Positions 10,981 through 22,744 of a DNA stretch of 64,000 nt are shown here, piece by piece. Position numbers and translations under genes: made by a program. The notes below the pieces were generated by a model. It saw only the letters and a program-made list of their open reading frames with translations. It searched no databases and was not told where the DNA came from. The number at the start of each line of letters is the position of its first letter. Position 1 is the first letter of the stretch. Source of the stretch: Loxodes magnus (lineage: Eukaryota; Ciliophora; Karyorelictea; Loxodida; Loxodidae); assembly GCA_946699065.1 (NCBI GenBank), contig CAMPDV010002115.1, positions 21,848-85,847 of the forward strand, in the 5' to 3' direction.

Positions 10981-11910
10981 TAAAAAAAATGGTAGAAGGT
11001 TTCAAGAAAGGCTTTTATACCACCTCCTAAAAAGGGGAGAGAAAGTAAGAACCCTCATCTCTAACTAACACGTCTTCTTCCTAGAAATAATCTTCTTCTC
11101 AAAACCTTCAAGAATAATAGACTCAACTAGGAACTTCCAGATCAACTTAAAAGATGTGACAAAAGCGCCAAAAGGTTACCTCGATGAAACCAACTGAAGA
11201 GGAAGGACCTAGAAAGGTGCTGGAGACGCAAGAAGCAGCAGCCGTGCTAGAGTTTGCGATGCCACAGTTCCAGGAAGAACAGGCATAAATTTTAGTCGCA
11301 TTCTCTGACCTGAAGGAGGAAGTAAAGAGGCTACGATTAGAGAATAGAGCTCTAAAAAATCAAGTTACTGAGCTCAAGGAATGGAAAGAAAGCTTCTGGG
11401 AAGTCTACGATCGAGAGCAAAACACTTTCTTCAGAGAAATGAGATTGCTACAGCAGAGAACAACTGTGCTTGAAGAGAACAGCAAGTAGCAATAGTAGAC
11501 AATTCAAGATCCAATGGACATAGAAGGAGCTATTAATTTACCGAGGAGTCCAGACAAGAAATGAATTAGGAATAAACCAAGATGTTTTGTATGCAAACAA
11601 ACTGGACATAAATATAGACAATGTTAGAAATTGAAATTAATTAAATAATAGTACTGGAATAGAAAATAATAAGAAAAATAATAGTACTAATATTAGGATA
11701 AGATTAGACGAGAATTCTGTAACTAATTTTATCCGTCAGGAGGTCAAATCTACAAACCGAAGTGGTATACAATCTAAGACGACTGAAGAAAGAGTCCTGA
11801 AGGGAGCTGGTTCCAGCCAGGTTATCAAACTGGTCCTGTGAACACGAGGTTGAAAGCCCTCCAAGTTCCCTAAACTCCAATTTAAACTTTTTAATTTAAT
11901 TTTAATTTTG
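10981..11910 (+). mobile_element. ORF1-only knuckle retroposon, element 1 (complete)
   Basis: The insert is bounded by a 15-16 bp target-site duplication, ATTATTTGTTGGTTA at 10965-10980 and 11911-11926 (one mismatch). It begins with an A run and the family 5' motif ATGGTAGAAGGTTTCAAG and holds one ORF. It lies about 190 bp after the WD40 gene. Confidence 0.8.
10989..11873 (+). CDS. Coiled-coil CCHC zinc-knuckle protein of element 1
   Basis: One unbroken frame of 294 codons runs from ATG 10989 to TAA 11871, or further if that TAA is read as Q. The N-terminal peptide MVEGFKKGFYTTS is shared with other elements and, slightly changed, with the LINE ORF1. A Q/S-rich linker is followed by a coiled coil (LKEEVKRLRLENRALKNQ, VTELKEWKESFWEVYDRE). 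Then comes a knuckle, CFVCKQTGHKYRQC (C-x2-C-x4-H-x4-C, 11583-11624), and a basic tail with aromatic PGYQTGPVN. Such proteins in LINEs bind RNA and form multimers through the coil; here that role is inferred. No RT or nuclease is encoded. The ORF looks intact, so the copy is young or still under constraint. GC content is well above the flanks. Confidence 0.75.
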
Positions 11911-12525
11911 ATTATTTGTTGGCTTAAAACAAAGGTCATTATAATAGATTATATTTATAGGTTTTTTAAATTGGTAAAAGTGTGTATATCAATTTATAAA
12001 TGGTCATGCTGAATTTATCCTGTAGTTTTTATTAAAAAATGGGTAATTAAAATTATCTTGTCTTTTATTTAATCCAAAATTTATTTGGATGATTGATTTA
12101 TTTTTTAAGTTTCATAAAAAATTTTAGGATATATAATATTTTTAAGTCTGTTTTCTTTTTATCAGAGTTGTGCAATAAAAAAACATTTTTGGATTGAACT
12201 GGAAAAGTTATTATTTAATTATTTATTTTAATTTTATTTTGCATTTAAAATTGCTTTTATTCAGTGAATTATTTTTGTGTATTTATATTTTAAATTAAGT
12301 TTTATTTGGAATTTTTAATTTTAAGTTTACGCTTTTTCTTTTATTATTATTTTCCGAGGGTTTTTTTGATAAAATCATCTTAAATTTTGTATTTTTATGT
12401 ATATTGTAATATTTTTACGATTATAAAATTATTTTTACGATGGTAAAATTATTATATCATTCTTTCTATAATTTTTCTGAATATTAAAGCCTGAAAATGC
12501 AAAATAAAAAAATTTTTTTTTTAGT
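11911..12525. other. AT-rich spacer, nothing recognised
   Basis: T-rich sequence between two retroposons. No domain, repeat or RNA gene was recognised. Confidence 0.4.
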
Positions 12526-13372
12526 AAAAAAAAATGGAAATGGAATAGAATATTCGACTATCTAAAAATTAGGCAAGAAACACAAGAAGAAGAGCTAACA
12601 AAGAACTAGAGAAGAGGTAGAAACCAATGGAACACTTATCAAGCTCCTCTTCAGAAGGCAAAGTAATGGTTGGACAAGTTAATGAGAGCACTTCGCTCTC
12701 AATTGAAATGGAAAAGATGAAAAAATTAATTTCTAAATATGAAGAAGAAACATATAATCAAGGAGAAAAAATTAGAGAGCTTATGAATAACATTGAGGAT
12801 CAAAATAACGAACTATTAATTCTTAGGAAATAGCTTATATAAAACAATATTGTGACAGAAAAATAGCTCTATACTCAGTCTTAAAATGATTTCAAACAAG
12901 GGGTAAACATGAGTATTGAAGTCCTCCCTTCTTAACCAAAAGATTAGGAAATAAATATAGAATAAAATGTTGATAAAAGTTTAATTAAAAGAATAGAACA
13001 AATAGAAAAATTAGTTTTGCCTTAGTTGAATAAAAAAAAATAGACAAAAAATTGTTGATGTTGTAGGTCGAAATATCACTTATTAAAAAATTTAAAAAAA
13101 TGATAAAAATGATAAAAATTGAAAAAAAGAGAAGAAATAAAAACATGAAGGATGTTAAACAAACTTTGAATAACCGACTCAGGAATTTATAAATAGAAAT
13201 TATTTAGTGGTAACATGGAAAATTCATTGTGGTAGCCACCCACATTCAAAAAAAGGCCGTGGTATACATCCACGTTAAAAAAAGGCGGAGCGAAATCGGT
13301 TGGAATCCCGAAGAACTCCAAAACTCTTAACATTTAGTTTACATTATTATTATTATTATTATAAAAAAAAAA
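12526..13372 (+). mobile_element. ORF1-only knuckle retroposon, element 2 (subfamily with ATT tail)
   Basis: It ends in an (ATT)n tail at 13343-13362, as do the elements at 26600, 33260 and, in reverse, 60213. The flanks carry similar A-runs (ATAAAAAAATT type), so a target-site duplication is likely but low in complexity. Its last 180 bp contain paired motifs (GTGGTAGCCACCC, CCGTGGTATACATCCACG) able to form hairpins. Confidence 0.7.
12534..13337 (+). CDS. Coiled-coil CCHC-like protein of element 2
   Basis: A single frame of 267 codons runs from ATG 12534 to TAG 13335. The start MEMEQNIRLSKNQARN is basic. A serine patch SSSSSEGKVMVG, also found in the elements at 60213 and 63300, precedes a coiled coil (MEKMKKLISKYEEETYNQGE, KIRELMNNIEDQNNELLIL). 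The knuckle is CWCCRSKYHLLKNL: two cysteines and the histidine are present, but the fourth ligand is L, whereas the relative at 63850 keeps C (CRYCQSNYHLLSHC). The tail includes LNKLWITDSGIYKQK, also conserved at 60400. Probably an RNA-binding ORF1-type protein. The final stop is ambiguous because TAG is normally Q here. Confidence 0.7.
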
Positions 13373-14766
13373 TTCATTTTATATTAGAGGACATTTTTCG
13401 GACTACTAAAACTAGGGAATTCGGGATGAAAAAAATAAAATGAAATAAAATTCTAAGTAAAATTTCCAAATATAAAAGGGTCTTGAGAAATAAAATGTTA
13501 TGAAAAAAATATTTTTCAATTATGTCTGAATTTGGAAATTTATTTTATAAATATTTTTTGAGAAAAATGTAAAGTTTTTGTTTTAGGGATTTATTTTGGG
13601 TTTAGGTTTAAATAAAAAAATTTCGTTTTTGAATTTTTTGTAAAAAAATTTTTTGATAATTTTTTGATCTAAAGAAAAAGGAAAGATAGGAGCACGAAAA
13701 TATGAAATCGTAAAATTTTTTTTACAGAGTTTTACACTACAGGAGATTTTCGGGACGGGTTAAATTAAAAAAGGAATAGAGTTTTTAAAGAAGAAAAAAA
13801 TAAAAAAAATGGATTTTAAAAAGCTGAGAATAAAAAAATGATTCCCGATTGAAAAAATAAAAGCACTTTTTCTCTCCAAGTTTTATACTACAGGAGATTT
13901 TTAGAAAGGCTAAAATCTTAAAAAAATAAGGGATAATAGTGTTTTGAAAAGGAGTCTAAATTTTTTTTATAGGTATTGCTAAATTTTTCCAAAAAAAAAA
14001 ATCTAATAAGAGTTAAAAATCTTTTTCTCTGAAAAATTAACTATACAAAAAAGAAGAAAACGACGTTTAATGCTTATGTTCATCTCTTATTTTAGAAAAA
14101 ATTTTAAGAATAAAAAAATTATTAAATATTAATCTAAATAATTAAAATAAATTAAATTAATTAATAAAGATAAACGTAGAAATTAGCAAATTATTATTTC
14201 TTTACTTTTTTTAAATAAATTTCTTAATTCATTTTTATTTATTTTCAGTTTTGTATACCAGTAAATATTTTTAACTAAATCTTTTTATTTACTTAAACGT
14301 TTTCCTTATATAATATCTTCTAAAAAATTTATCTTAAAATTTCCTCCTTATTTATTTACTTGTTTTGCGCAGCTGAATTCAAATTTAATAACAACAATTT
14401 TAATATCTTTTAATTATTTAATAGCTTTTCCTTTTTAATTCTAGCTACTGCTCTTTATTTATTTTTTAAGTAATAAATAAATTTTTAACATTATTTTCCA
14501 TATTTTGATTTTAAATAAAACTCTTCGTTTTTTATAAACTAAATTATGCACTTTTAAATAATGCTTTACTACTCTCTTTTTATAATTTCAACTCTCCATT
14601 TAAAATTATTTGATAATTTTCACTTTTTAAGATGTATTCTTCCTTTCCATTAATTATATAAAGGTTCTTTGATTCTCATTTTAATATTTATCAAATTTAT
14701 AAATTTAAATTATTAAATTAAATGCTTCTTTTTTTAATTTTTATAGTTAGAAACTTAATTATTCTT
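13373..14766. other. Non-coding AT-rich stretch with a thrice-repeated motif
   Basis: From 13373 to 14080 a motif of about 35 bp occurs three times, at about 13376, 13723 and 13882, with core TACTACAGGAGATTTT or TATTAGAGGACATTTT. Long A and T runs lie between. From 14080 to 14766 nothing was recognised; it is the 3' flank of the minus-strand RING-WD40 gene. Confidence 0.5.
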
Positions 14767-16802
14767 TCATCGATTCCATAATTCCTCTTTTTATAATTAA
14801 ATAGCTTTGTATATATATCTTAATTTATTTAAATTTTTTAAATTTATCGTTTTTTGTCTTAAAATTCTATTTTTTCTCATCTACTCTCCTTCTAGATTTC
14901 TCTCCCTTCCCTAGATATTCTCTTTTAAATCTGTACTAAAATATCTTACCTTTACTAACTTGTTCAATATGCTTTTTTCATACTTTCTTTAAATATTTCA
15001 CTTTCTCACATTTTTATTCCAACTACCTAATATTATTCACTTGTCATCACTACTTAGTGCACACTCCTTACTTCAGCTGTATGCCCCATTAACGTACATG
15101 CACATTCTCCTGTTTAGAAATCCCATATTTTTATTGTTTTATCTCCACTTCCTGATACTATAAAACTGTTGTTGCTCGACAATGTAGTTCCTCCTATTCA
15201 ACCTTAATGCCTGTTATTGTTCTTATACACTATCCAGTCTAAAAATTGCATATCTTAATCATCTTATCAGAACTTCCAGAAACGATTCATCTCTGGTCAC
15301 TTGATATTACTACAGAATTTACAGATTATGTATGTCCCTTCAGTGTACTCTTTAATTAGTTAGCTTGTAAATTTCATATCTTTATTGTATTATCTATACT
15401 TGTAGATATAATATAGTTGTTGTCACTTGAAATTACTACAGATAAAACTTGACTCGTATGCCCCTACAAGGAACTTTTTAATTAATTAGTTTTGAAATCC
15501 CAAATTTTGATCGTGTTATCATAACTACCAGAAACGATTCACTTCTGGTCATTTGTTAGAACTACTGAGTAAACAGAACTATTATGTCCATATAAAGTAC
15601 TCTTTAACTAACCAGACACTAAATCCCATATCTTTATAGTATTGTCATCACTTCCAGATATTATATAATTGCAGTCACTCGAAATAGATGCAGTTAAAAC
15701 AAAACCTGTATGTCCCTACAAAGTACTCTTTAATTAGGCACTATTAAAGTCCCATATTTTTATCGTATTATCATCGCTTACTGAAACAATTCATTTCTGG
15801 TCTCTAGATATAGTTACAGATAATATAGTTTTTGTATGTCCCTACATTATTTGATCTGTGTATAAAAATATACCTTAATCTTGAATTTCATTAAATTAAT
15901 TAATAGCTTTCTATTAATTATTTGCTGTTTTGTTTTCTATATAAATATTTTAAAATAAATACATTAAATTTAAGGCTCTTAAGAGTTTTTCCATTGCCTC
16001 TGAAATTTATATTAAACAAACTTCTGATTTTTATAAATATTCTTGATAGAATTCTTGATTCATCTACTTTAATCAGTCTCTTTCTCAGATTTATATATTT
16101 TAAAATTTCATTAACTAACTTGATAATAGTTATATCTAACTAATTAAATGTTTAATAAACTCTTTATGCTATTCTATCTATCTACGGTAATCTTATATCT
16201 TGTATCTTACATTTAAAGTTATTGCTTAATTAAAAATAATTTTAGTCGTAGTTAATTAAAACACTATAGGCCTGCTAAGCTTTTAATATTTAATTTTAAA
16301 CTATTTAAATTAGTTAGGTATATTCTATATTTGAAACATCATGTCATTTACTTTATTTCAATTAACCTTATAACTCCAGTAAGTTATTTATCTCCTTTTT
16401 TGTTGTTACTTAGTGACTTTATAGTTCTTCATATATTTTAGAACTATCTGTAAATAAATTAATTTCGAGGTCCTCTAGAAGTTTATTTACTATAGCCAGC
16501 TTTATCTTCTTCTATAACTCTTAACTTACTCTATTCTCTAATGATTTTAACTATACTATATTAGATTATATAAAGCTTTGCTTGATAGTATCTAACATCA
16601 GCTTATCACTTTATAGTTAAGTTGGGTGAGTTTTAGTATGAATTTTGCCGTTATTACCCATACATTAGATTTATTTAGAATTTAAGAACTAGTTATGAAT
16701 ACATTCGTAACACATTTAATGACCACATTCAAGTATCATAGGAGCCTTCACTTAGTCATCAAAATCTCCGTTACAAGCTTTACATTTGATGTTTACGGAC
16801 AT
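14767..16802 (-). CDS. RING finger - helical linker - WD40 protein, with frameshifts
   Basis: ATG 16802 (minus) begins MSVNIKCKACNGDFDDQ, then APMILECGHQMCYECIHNQF: a RING-type C-x2-C ... C-x-H-x2-C-x2-C. The last cysteine pair is incomplete (QCMGNN). A helical linker follows, then about seven WD40 repeats from 15845 down to about 15000, for example GHTKTILSVTISRDQKWIVS, DNTIKIWDFNSAQLKSTL and CNYIISGSDDNTIKIWDL. RING-WD40 proteins usually act as ubiquitin ligases that choose substrates through the propeller; the role here is inferred. The frame changes once in the linker (about 16080-16110), once between repeats 5 and 6 (about 15200) and once in the last repeat (about 15057). It may be a decaying gene or contain sequencing errors. 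The next in-frame TGA is at 14769. Confidence 0.75.
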
Positions 16803-16969
16803 TTTAATTATTATTTTATTAATTAAAAATTAGATTTTAAATAATATCTTAAACTATTAAACTTGCTACTTTTATTTTAGCACTAAGCATCAGTTAATGC
16901 TTAAAACTTCTTTTATTTATCAATATACTAAACATATAAAGAACTATAATTTAATGTATTAATTGAAAC

Positions 16970-18003
16970 TCAATAATAATAATATTTAATTAATTATAAA
17001 AGTATAGCATATTAATAAATTACCCACTTTAGTCCTTACTTCTTTCTCATCTTTTACTCTTTTTGGGATTACATGCTTTGCCGTAGGTATCTGAAAAATT
17101 AAGGATTTTTTCTATTTGGTGTATTACCTTTCTCATCTCATTTATTCTTTTAATTAAGTAATCCCATTATTTTGAATTTACTTCTATTACTATTATTAAT
17201 ATTCATGAGCTATAAAATAACTTAGCAGTTAATAGCTTACTATCGTTTGTTTAGTAAGTTTTGTATATTAGATTAATCTGGCTTGTTTTCTCTTACTTTT
17301 ATTTACCTTAAAAAATCTGCAGTTTATTATTAAATATCCTATTTCATTTTTTTATAAGCATCTTTTAAATCTCTTTCATTCGTTACTGCAAGTTTCTATT
17401 TAAAGTTCAATGTCCAAATAATTTTATAGTACAATTTATGGTTAAGGGGTTTATTTACTTTCTGCTGAAGTTTTTCTAAGCATTTATCAAGCAAGAGGTT
17501 TTATTATTAGGCCTTTTAATCTAATTCACAAGATTTTAACTTAAAATTTTCCTTTATGGCTATTATATTGCAGCGTGAAAAGATCGTTTAAGATAAGTAG
17601 AATTTTTGATCTAATTAATATGCACAAAAATCAAGTTTTATTTATTTATTTGTTACTTAAATCAGAAATATTTATATATCGCCTCCAAGAAAAGGCTAAA
17701 TTTTAAAATTATAATGATGAACTTTAAGTTTTATGACAGCTAAGCTCTCGTCTTGCTCATTCTCTGAAAGGCCTCTTTACGAATATAATAGATTTATTCT
17801 GTTGATCGGTTTCTGAAAACAGAGAACATCATGATAAATGAATTTTTACTCCATATTTATATACTTGAAGCCTCTATCAAATTCATATAATCTTCCAGAT
17901 ACGCTATCTTCAAGAAATTTTATCCAAAAAGTAAACTTTCTTAGATTAGAGATATAATCAAACAATTAAAAATCTTGCTTCCACCATTTTTTTGATCATT
18001 AAA
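16970..18003 (-). CDS. Unrecognised helical protein, 5' end possibly cut by a retroposon
   Basis: The minus-strand frame reads KKWWKQDFQLFDYISNLRKF, then TFWIKFLEDSVSGRLYEFDR, and later KPINRINLLYSQRGLSENEQ. A coiled C-terminal half includes LLLDKCLEKLQQKVNK and DAYKKMKQDIQQQTADFLRQ. It can be read to TGA 16972-16970. The first in-frame ATG is at 17874, but sequence upstream of it looks coding as well. Coding stops against the GC-rich retroposon at 18037, so the true start may have been separated by that insertion. The gene lies 168 bp before the RING-WD40 gene on the same strand. No family was recognised. Confidence 0.5.
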
Positions 18004-18036
18004 GTATAAATTTAATCTTATTATATAATAAAATAA

Positions 18037-18455
18037 ATGTCGGCCATGGTTAGAAGAACTAGTAGGTAATCTGGTGCAGTTTATAATGCCTTACGAGTAA
18101 TCTTGCACTAGATGCCAGCACGGAGAAGGGTGAACAAGCTCAGAAGAGACAAACCTAACTTACCCGAGAACTCTTACTGGCAGTATGAACGCTTGACTAA
18201 CGAACCTGCTAACGACTTAGTTACTAATTCTTATTTGGACTTATTCATGAAGGATGGGGATATTTTATTCCTGATTCGAAAATAATCTTTAACAAACAGA
18301 ATCCCCATTTGGAGAAGTCGAAGTGACTCATTGAAGAGCTAGAATGCTAACATGAAGTATGAGAACAAATTTTTAATATTAAATATTAATATTGAAAGAA
18401 CTGTGAACCAACGAGGTGCTACGCGCTCTATAATAATTTTGATTGATTTATTTAA
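18037..18455 (+). repeat. GC-rich LINE-tailed retroposon with a possible ORF (SINE family C)
   Basis: About 360 bp that are clearly richer in G and C than the neighbourhood, ending in a variant of the shared 3' hairpin tail (CTGTGAACC ... GGTGCTACGCGCTC, 18400-18442). ATG 18037 opens MSAMVRRTSRQSGAVYN, followed by the basic HQMPARRRVNKLRRDK and a further 40 residues. Because almost any frame is open here, the ORF is not proof of a protein. No other copy occurs in the window. It could be a SINE from a structured RNA or a retrocopied gene fragment picked up by the LINE. Confidence 0.55.
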
Positions 18456-18721
18456 TTTTCTGTAGTTAGATTTTTTTTGAAAAAGATAAATAAATATTTT
18501 CTTTTTTAAAGATAATGTTTCTTTAATTATTTGAATTAATTATTAATTTAGTCTATTTGTAATAATAATATTAATATTGTGCGAATTGAATATTTATTTT
18601 ATATATTATAACTACTTTTTTATTAATGGTGTTTAGGTAATTTAAATATTAATTTCTAAGTTTAAAGGTTTAATCTAATATATTAAGTTTAATATTTTTA
18701 AGTAAATAATAAAAGTTTAAG

Positions 18722-19480
18722 ATGTCAGTAAAAAGCTAATGCTAAGATTGTAAGAGTGAACTTTATATTTGAGTAAACAATCTAATGATCCTTCCTTGTA
18801 ATCACTAATTATTTTACGAATGTGCTTAAAATAATTTTAGTAACTTAGAAGCAAAAAAAGTTACTAAAATCATCAAATAAAATTTAATTTTAAAAATTTT
18901 AGAATTTATGCAAATTCAGGAAAATGAGATAAATGCAGGATTATAAAACTTAAAAAGAACAAAGCTTAATGTAGTGAATAAGTTTATGTAAGATTTAGAA
19001 AATTAGTACATAGATAAATTTTCAGATATCTTAAGAGAGCTATAAAGTTTAGTAACTACATATAAATAAGAAAATATTAAATTATTAAATTTTTTAAATA
19101 GATTAAAAGTAAGAAATGGTAACTTTAGCATTTAGGATTTAGATTGAAATCAGTTAAATGAAAAGATGTAAAGCTAAATTAAAAAAGCCTAAATTGAAAT
19201 AAAGAATCTAATGAACTTTAAGCAGAATATATTTGAGGAAAGTAACAAATATTGATGGATTTTTAAGTAAACAAAGTGATTTGATAATACTAATAAAAGA
19301 TTAAAATAATAATATTTTTAATTACTACTATTTCATTGAAACTTAATCTCTCGATTCAAGTTTAGAAAATAAAAAAAATAAGCCAGATCTGATATTTTAG
19401 TAACAAAGATTTTGGTAAAATTTATCTGGAATATAAAAAAGAAATGCATGTGAAAAAATTAGCAATGAAATAACCTTTTC
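18722..19480 (+). pseudogene. RING-helical protein with kinase N-lobe remnant
   Basis: ATG 18722 begins MSVKSQCQDCKSELYIW, then LMILPCNHQLFYECAQNNF. This matches the RING start of the genes at 16802 and 30104, but the second-site cysteine is F (CNHQLFYEC instead of C-x-H-x2-C-x2-C). A helical linker follows (LILKILEFMQIQENEINAGL and LDWNQLNEKMQSQIKKAQIE). At 19390-19470, in another frame, comes a kinase-like nucleotide loop and lysine: KDFGKIYLEYKKEM, then VKKLAMK. Beyond that the sequence dissolves into AT-rich DNA with no recognisable catalytic loop. I read it as a decayed RING-coiled coil-kinase gene. The alternative is a short functional RING-coil protein followed by unrelated sequence. 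Confidence 0.6.
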
Positions 19481-20428
19481 GAACTTTATAAAACTTCTGC
19501 ACAATTTTTTAATAGAATATGACTATTTTAAAATAAAAAGCTAAAAAATATAGAAACAATATATTAAATTGAATTTATTAGAGAAGAAACTTAGTTTATT
19601 TAAAGATATTTACTAGAATTAAATTAATTGATTCTAAATTCTAAGAAAATTAATTAGGATATAAATAATAAATAAGTTATTATGATAAGAATTTAACAAT
19701 TATAATATAATATTTAATATAAAAGAATAAGTAAAACACTAAAAATGTCATAATTTAATCATAAAATAATAACGAAAACAAACATATTGAAATAAATAAA
19801 TACTAAATAATAAATTATACTATTAAAAATATTTAGAATCTAATAATAAAAGCTATAAATAAATAAGCATAAAAAATAAAAATAATAAGCAATAAAAATA
19901 ATCCAAAATGAAATTTGAAAGAACCAAATAAATTTAATTTAACTATTTGATTTATAATTTTTATTAAAATATTATTATTTATTTCTATATATAATTTAAA
20001 ATTATTTAAAGCTTTACTATGCTTAAAATGTTTAAAAATTAAATAATTTTTTTAATTGTTTAATATATTTAATAAGTATAATCATATTTTTTAAATGCGA
20101 TTCTAGCATAATTTAATACTTTCTTCTATTTCTTATTGTAGCTTAAAATAATATGATAGTTTTAGAATTAAAAAATTTTAAAATTTGAAATATAAATATT
20201 ATTTAACTTATAAAGATTTTACTAAGCTAAAAGTTTATGAAAAATTAATTAAAACTATTTTATAAAGATATAAAGCATAAAAATATATTATTTAAAATAT
20301 AATAAGAAATTAAATATTTGTATAATAGATGTAAAGAGTTCCTTAATGATCTTTATAAATTAAAATTTATTATTAATTTCTTTATTTACTATATCATTTA
20401 TCGTATAAATTTATTATATGGCTTTGCT
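19481..20428. other. Very AT-rich region, possibly the decayed rest of the kinase
   Basis: A+T is extreme and lysine/asparagine/isoleucine codons dominate every frame. No kinase motif or other feature could be recognised. Confidence 0.4.
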
Positions 20429-20429
20429 C

Positions 20430-20920
20430 ATTGTTCGAAGGTGAGCAACAAGGTCATCTTCATCAGAGGTTGGGGAAGTTAAGTACCCATAATCGACTTT
20501 ATGTCTTCCTCTGCTTTGGTTTGGCCTCGAGACATAAGATTCTTAGACCTTCGGCACTGACTTATTATAATTTTTAATTCTGGAACGAAAAAGAAATAAT
20601 ATTGCGAGCTTCATCAGAGGTGGGGAATTTAAGTACTCATAATTGACACATGTCGTCATCTGCTTTGGTGATGCAATGAGACACAATCCTGCCATATCCT
20701 TGGACCTCCAACAAGTATTAAAGATACGAGTATTCTGAAATTATATCAGTATTGAACATTTTTATCAGTACTGAATAATTATACCAGTATTGAACAAGGT
20801 TTATCAGTATCTGATAATTTTATCAGTAACAAACATTCTTGTCAGTATAAACATTTTTTAAAGAACTGCGCACCAATGAAAGTGCTACGCGCTCTATAAT
20901 CAAATTTATTTATTTATTTA
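20430..20920 (+). repeat. SINE family B (dimeric, 5S-like), copy 1
   Basis: The first monomer spans 20435-20553 (119 nt). Its ends pair as CGAAGGT/ACCTTCG, and it contains CATCAGA followed by GAAGTTAAG at monomer position 41. A second, related monomer starts near 20590 (CATCAGAGGTGGGGAA) and ends near 20710. Then follow about six imperfect TATCAGTA repeats (20735-20850) and the shared LINE-type 3' hairpin tail. The size, closing helix and box-A-like GAAGTTAAG suggest descent from 5S rRNA. The near-identical second copy is at 57073-57563. Confidence 0.75.
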
Positions 20921-22744
20921 TTATTATTTATATATAAAATAAATTTCTTATAATGCAAAACTTTAAAAAGTTAGTCTAATTTATTTTTTTAATTTTTATA
21001 TATATTTGAAGATATAATAAATGAACAAAATTGCTATAATATAATTAGAAAGAATATCTCTTTGATAAAAGTATAAGCTAAATTTATCAGATTAATAGAG
21101 TTTTTAATTAATTATAAAAGAGAATTGTATAATTAATTTTGTCTAAAATGTTTAAAAAAATAAGTTTATATATTATTTTTAATAGAAAGGAATATATTTT
21201 AACTAAAAATAAGAAGGGATTTATTTTTTATTAATATAATTTATTTTGTATATTAATAATTTAAAATTATAATTTTTTTAATATTTTGATTATTTATTAA
21301 TTTACATTTTATGATTTTTTTAGTAAGATTTTTAAATAATTTTTTAGAAACTGATAGTCTCAATTAAATTATAAGTAGTTTTTATAATCATTTTTTATGA
21401 AAAAATCCATTTTTTTTAAGTTTTCCATTTATTTTTTTATTTAACTTTAGTTATCCTTAACATATTTTTAAAGTTAAATTCTAGATTACATAATTTTTAT
21501 ATGCTTTATCTAAACATTTAATTAAAATATTTTAAATATTTATTTAAAATATCATTTAAAACAATAAATTTTATTAAATTTTCTCTAGTTATATTTTATT
21601 ATTTTTTCCAACATTTAGTTGGGTTTCTTATAAAATACTAATACATTTTATATATAAAATGATATTTTAAACTTTTATTCAACAAAATTAAAAATATTAT
21701 TTTTCTTATCTTTTATTTTAATTTTTCGTATTTTTTCTTCCTTAATAAAATATGGTTTCAACTAAACTTGTTTTAAATATTAGTAATTTTTATAATTTTA
21801 ATCTTTTTCTTTCTTTCTTATTATTTAACTAATAATGATTTTTTTATTGTTCAATTATTAAATTATTTATGTCATTCTAAATATTTCCTTTTAACATATC
21901 TTTACTTTTATTTCCTTCATTAGTTTTGTTTTATTTATTATTTGCTAGCAGCTTAAATTTTTCCAATAATAACACTTCTAATATATTCTTTTGAAAATGC
22001 AAAAAATAATCTAAATTTTATTAAAATTGAAGTATTTTTTAATGTTTAAATCGTAGTTTTAAATTATCTTTAGAATGTTTAATAAAGAAAATATAACTTT
22101 TAAAACTAAATTTTAAATATTCTAATGAAAATTAAAAAGAATCTGATTGAAATATTTATCTTAAATCAATATTATCTAAATTTCTCTAAACTGCTTCAAA
22201 GGTTTATTTTATTTACTTTTTTCATACTGTATGTTATAACTTTATTAGAATTTTTCATAAACATTTATTATAAAAATAAATTAAATATTTGGAAAAGGCT
22301 TATCAAATTAAACAGAGCCGAAGGTAGAATAAAAAGAGAGTGATGATGAAAGCAAGAAACGTAAAAAGCCAAATGAGAAAAAGAAATTTACATTAATAAA
22401 TTTAAATTTATATAAATTGAAGTATCTGAATTAAATCGGAAACTTTATACAGTAAATATGCTATTAAAGTGAAATAATTTATAAGTTTTATACTTTTAGG
22501 CTTATTTAATTATTATTAAAGATTTTCTCTTAAAAAATTTAATTTATGAATTTAGTTAGAAATTTACTAATATAAACTTTTTATTACTTCTTATTGTTTA
22601 ATTATTATCTAAACTTTACATAGAATAAATATAAAATATTTATTCTTCTTATACAAAACTATTTTCTAAGATTTTTTAGTTCATATTTAGAGAAGAATTT
22701 TGACTAATCTTTTTATTATCCTTTTAGTTAAAGAAACTAATTCG
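20921..22744. other. AT-rich intergenic region, no gene recognised
   Basis: Over 1.8 kb of T- and A-rich sequence. A 72-codon stretch at 22125-22343 is open under the standard code and hydrophobic, but nothing else supports it under this organism's code. Confidence 0.4.

Noticed and set aside
10981-11910. Retroviral or LTR-element gag because of the CCHC knuckle
   Set aside because: No long terminal repeats, primer-binding site, protease or integrase; A-rich or ATT tails, 13-16 bp duplications and the 5' identity with a LINE favour LINE-type retroposition.
18037-18360. Histone-like gene, because of the basic N-terminus
   Set aside because: The residues do not match any core histone beyond general basicity.
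19700-20400. Replication origin or matrix region because of extreme AT content
   Set aside because: AT richness alone is common throughout the window and no specific motif supports an origin.
22125-22343. Hydrophobic 72-codon frame open under the standard code
   Set aside because: With TAA, TAG and TGA as sense codons, frame openness carries no information, and no homology or domain supports it.
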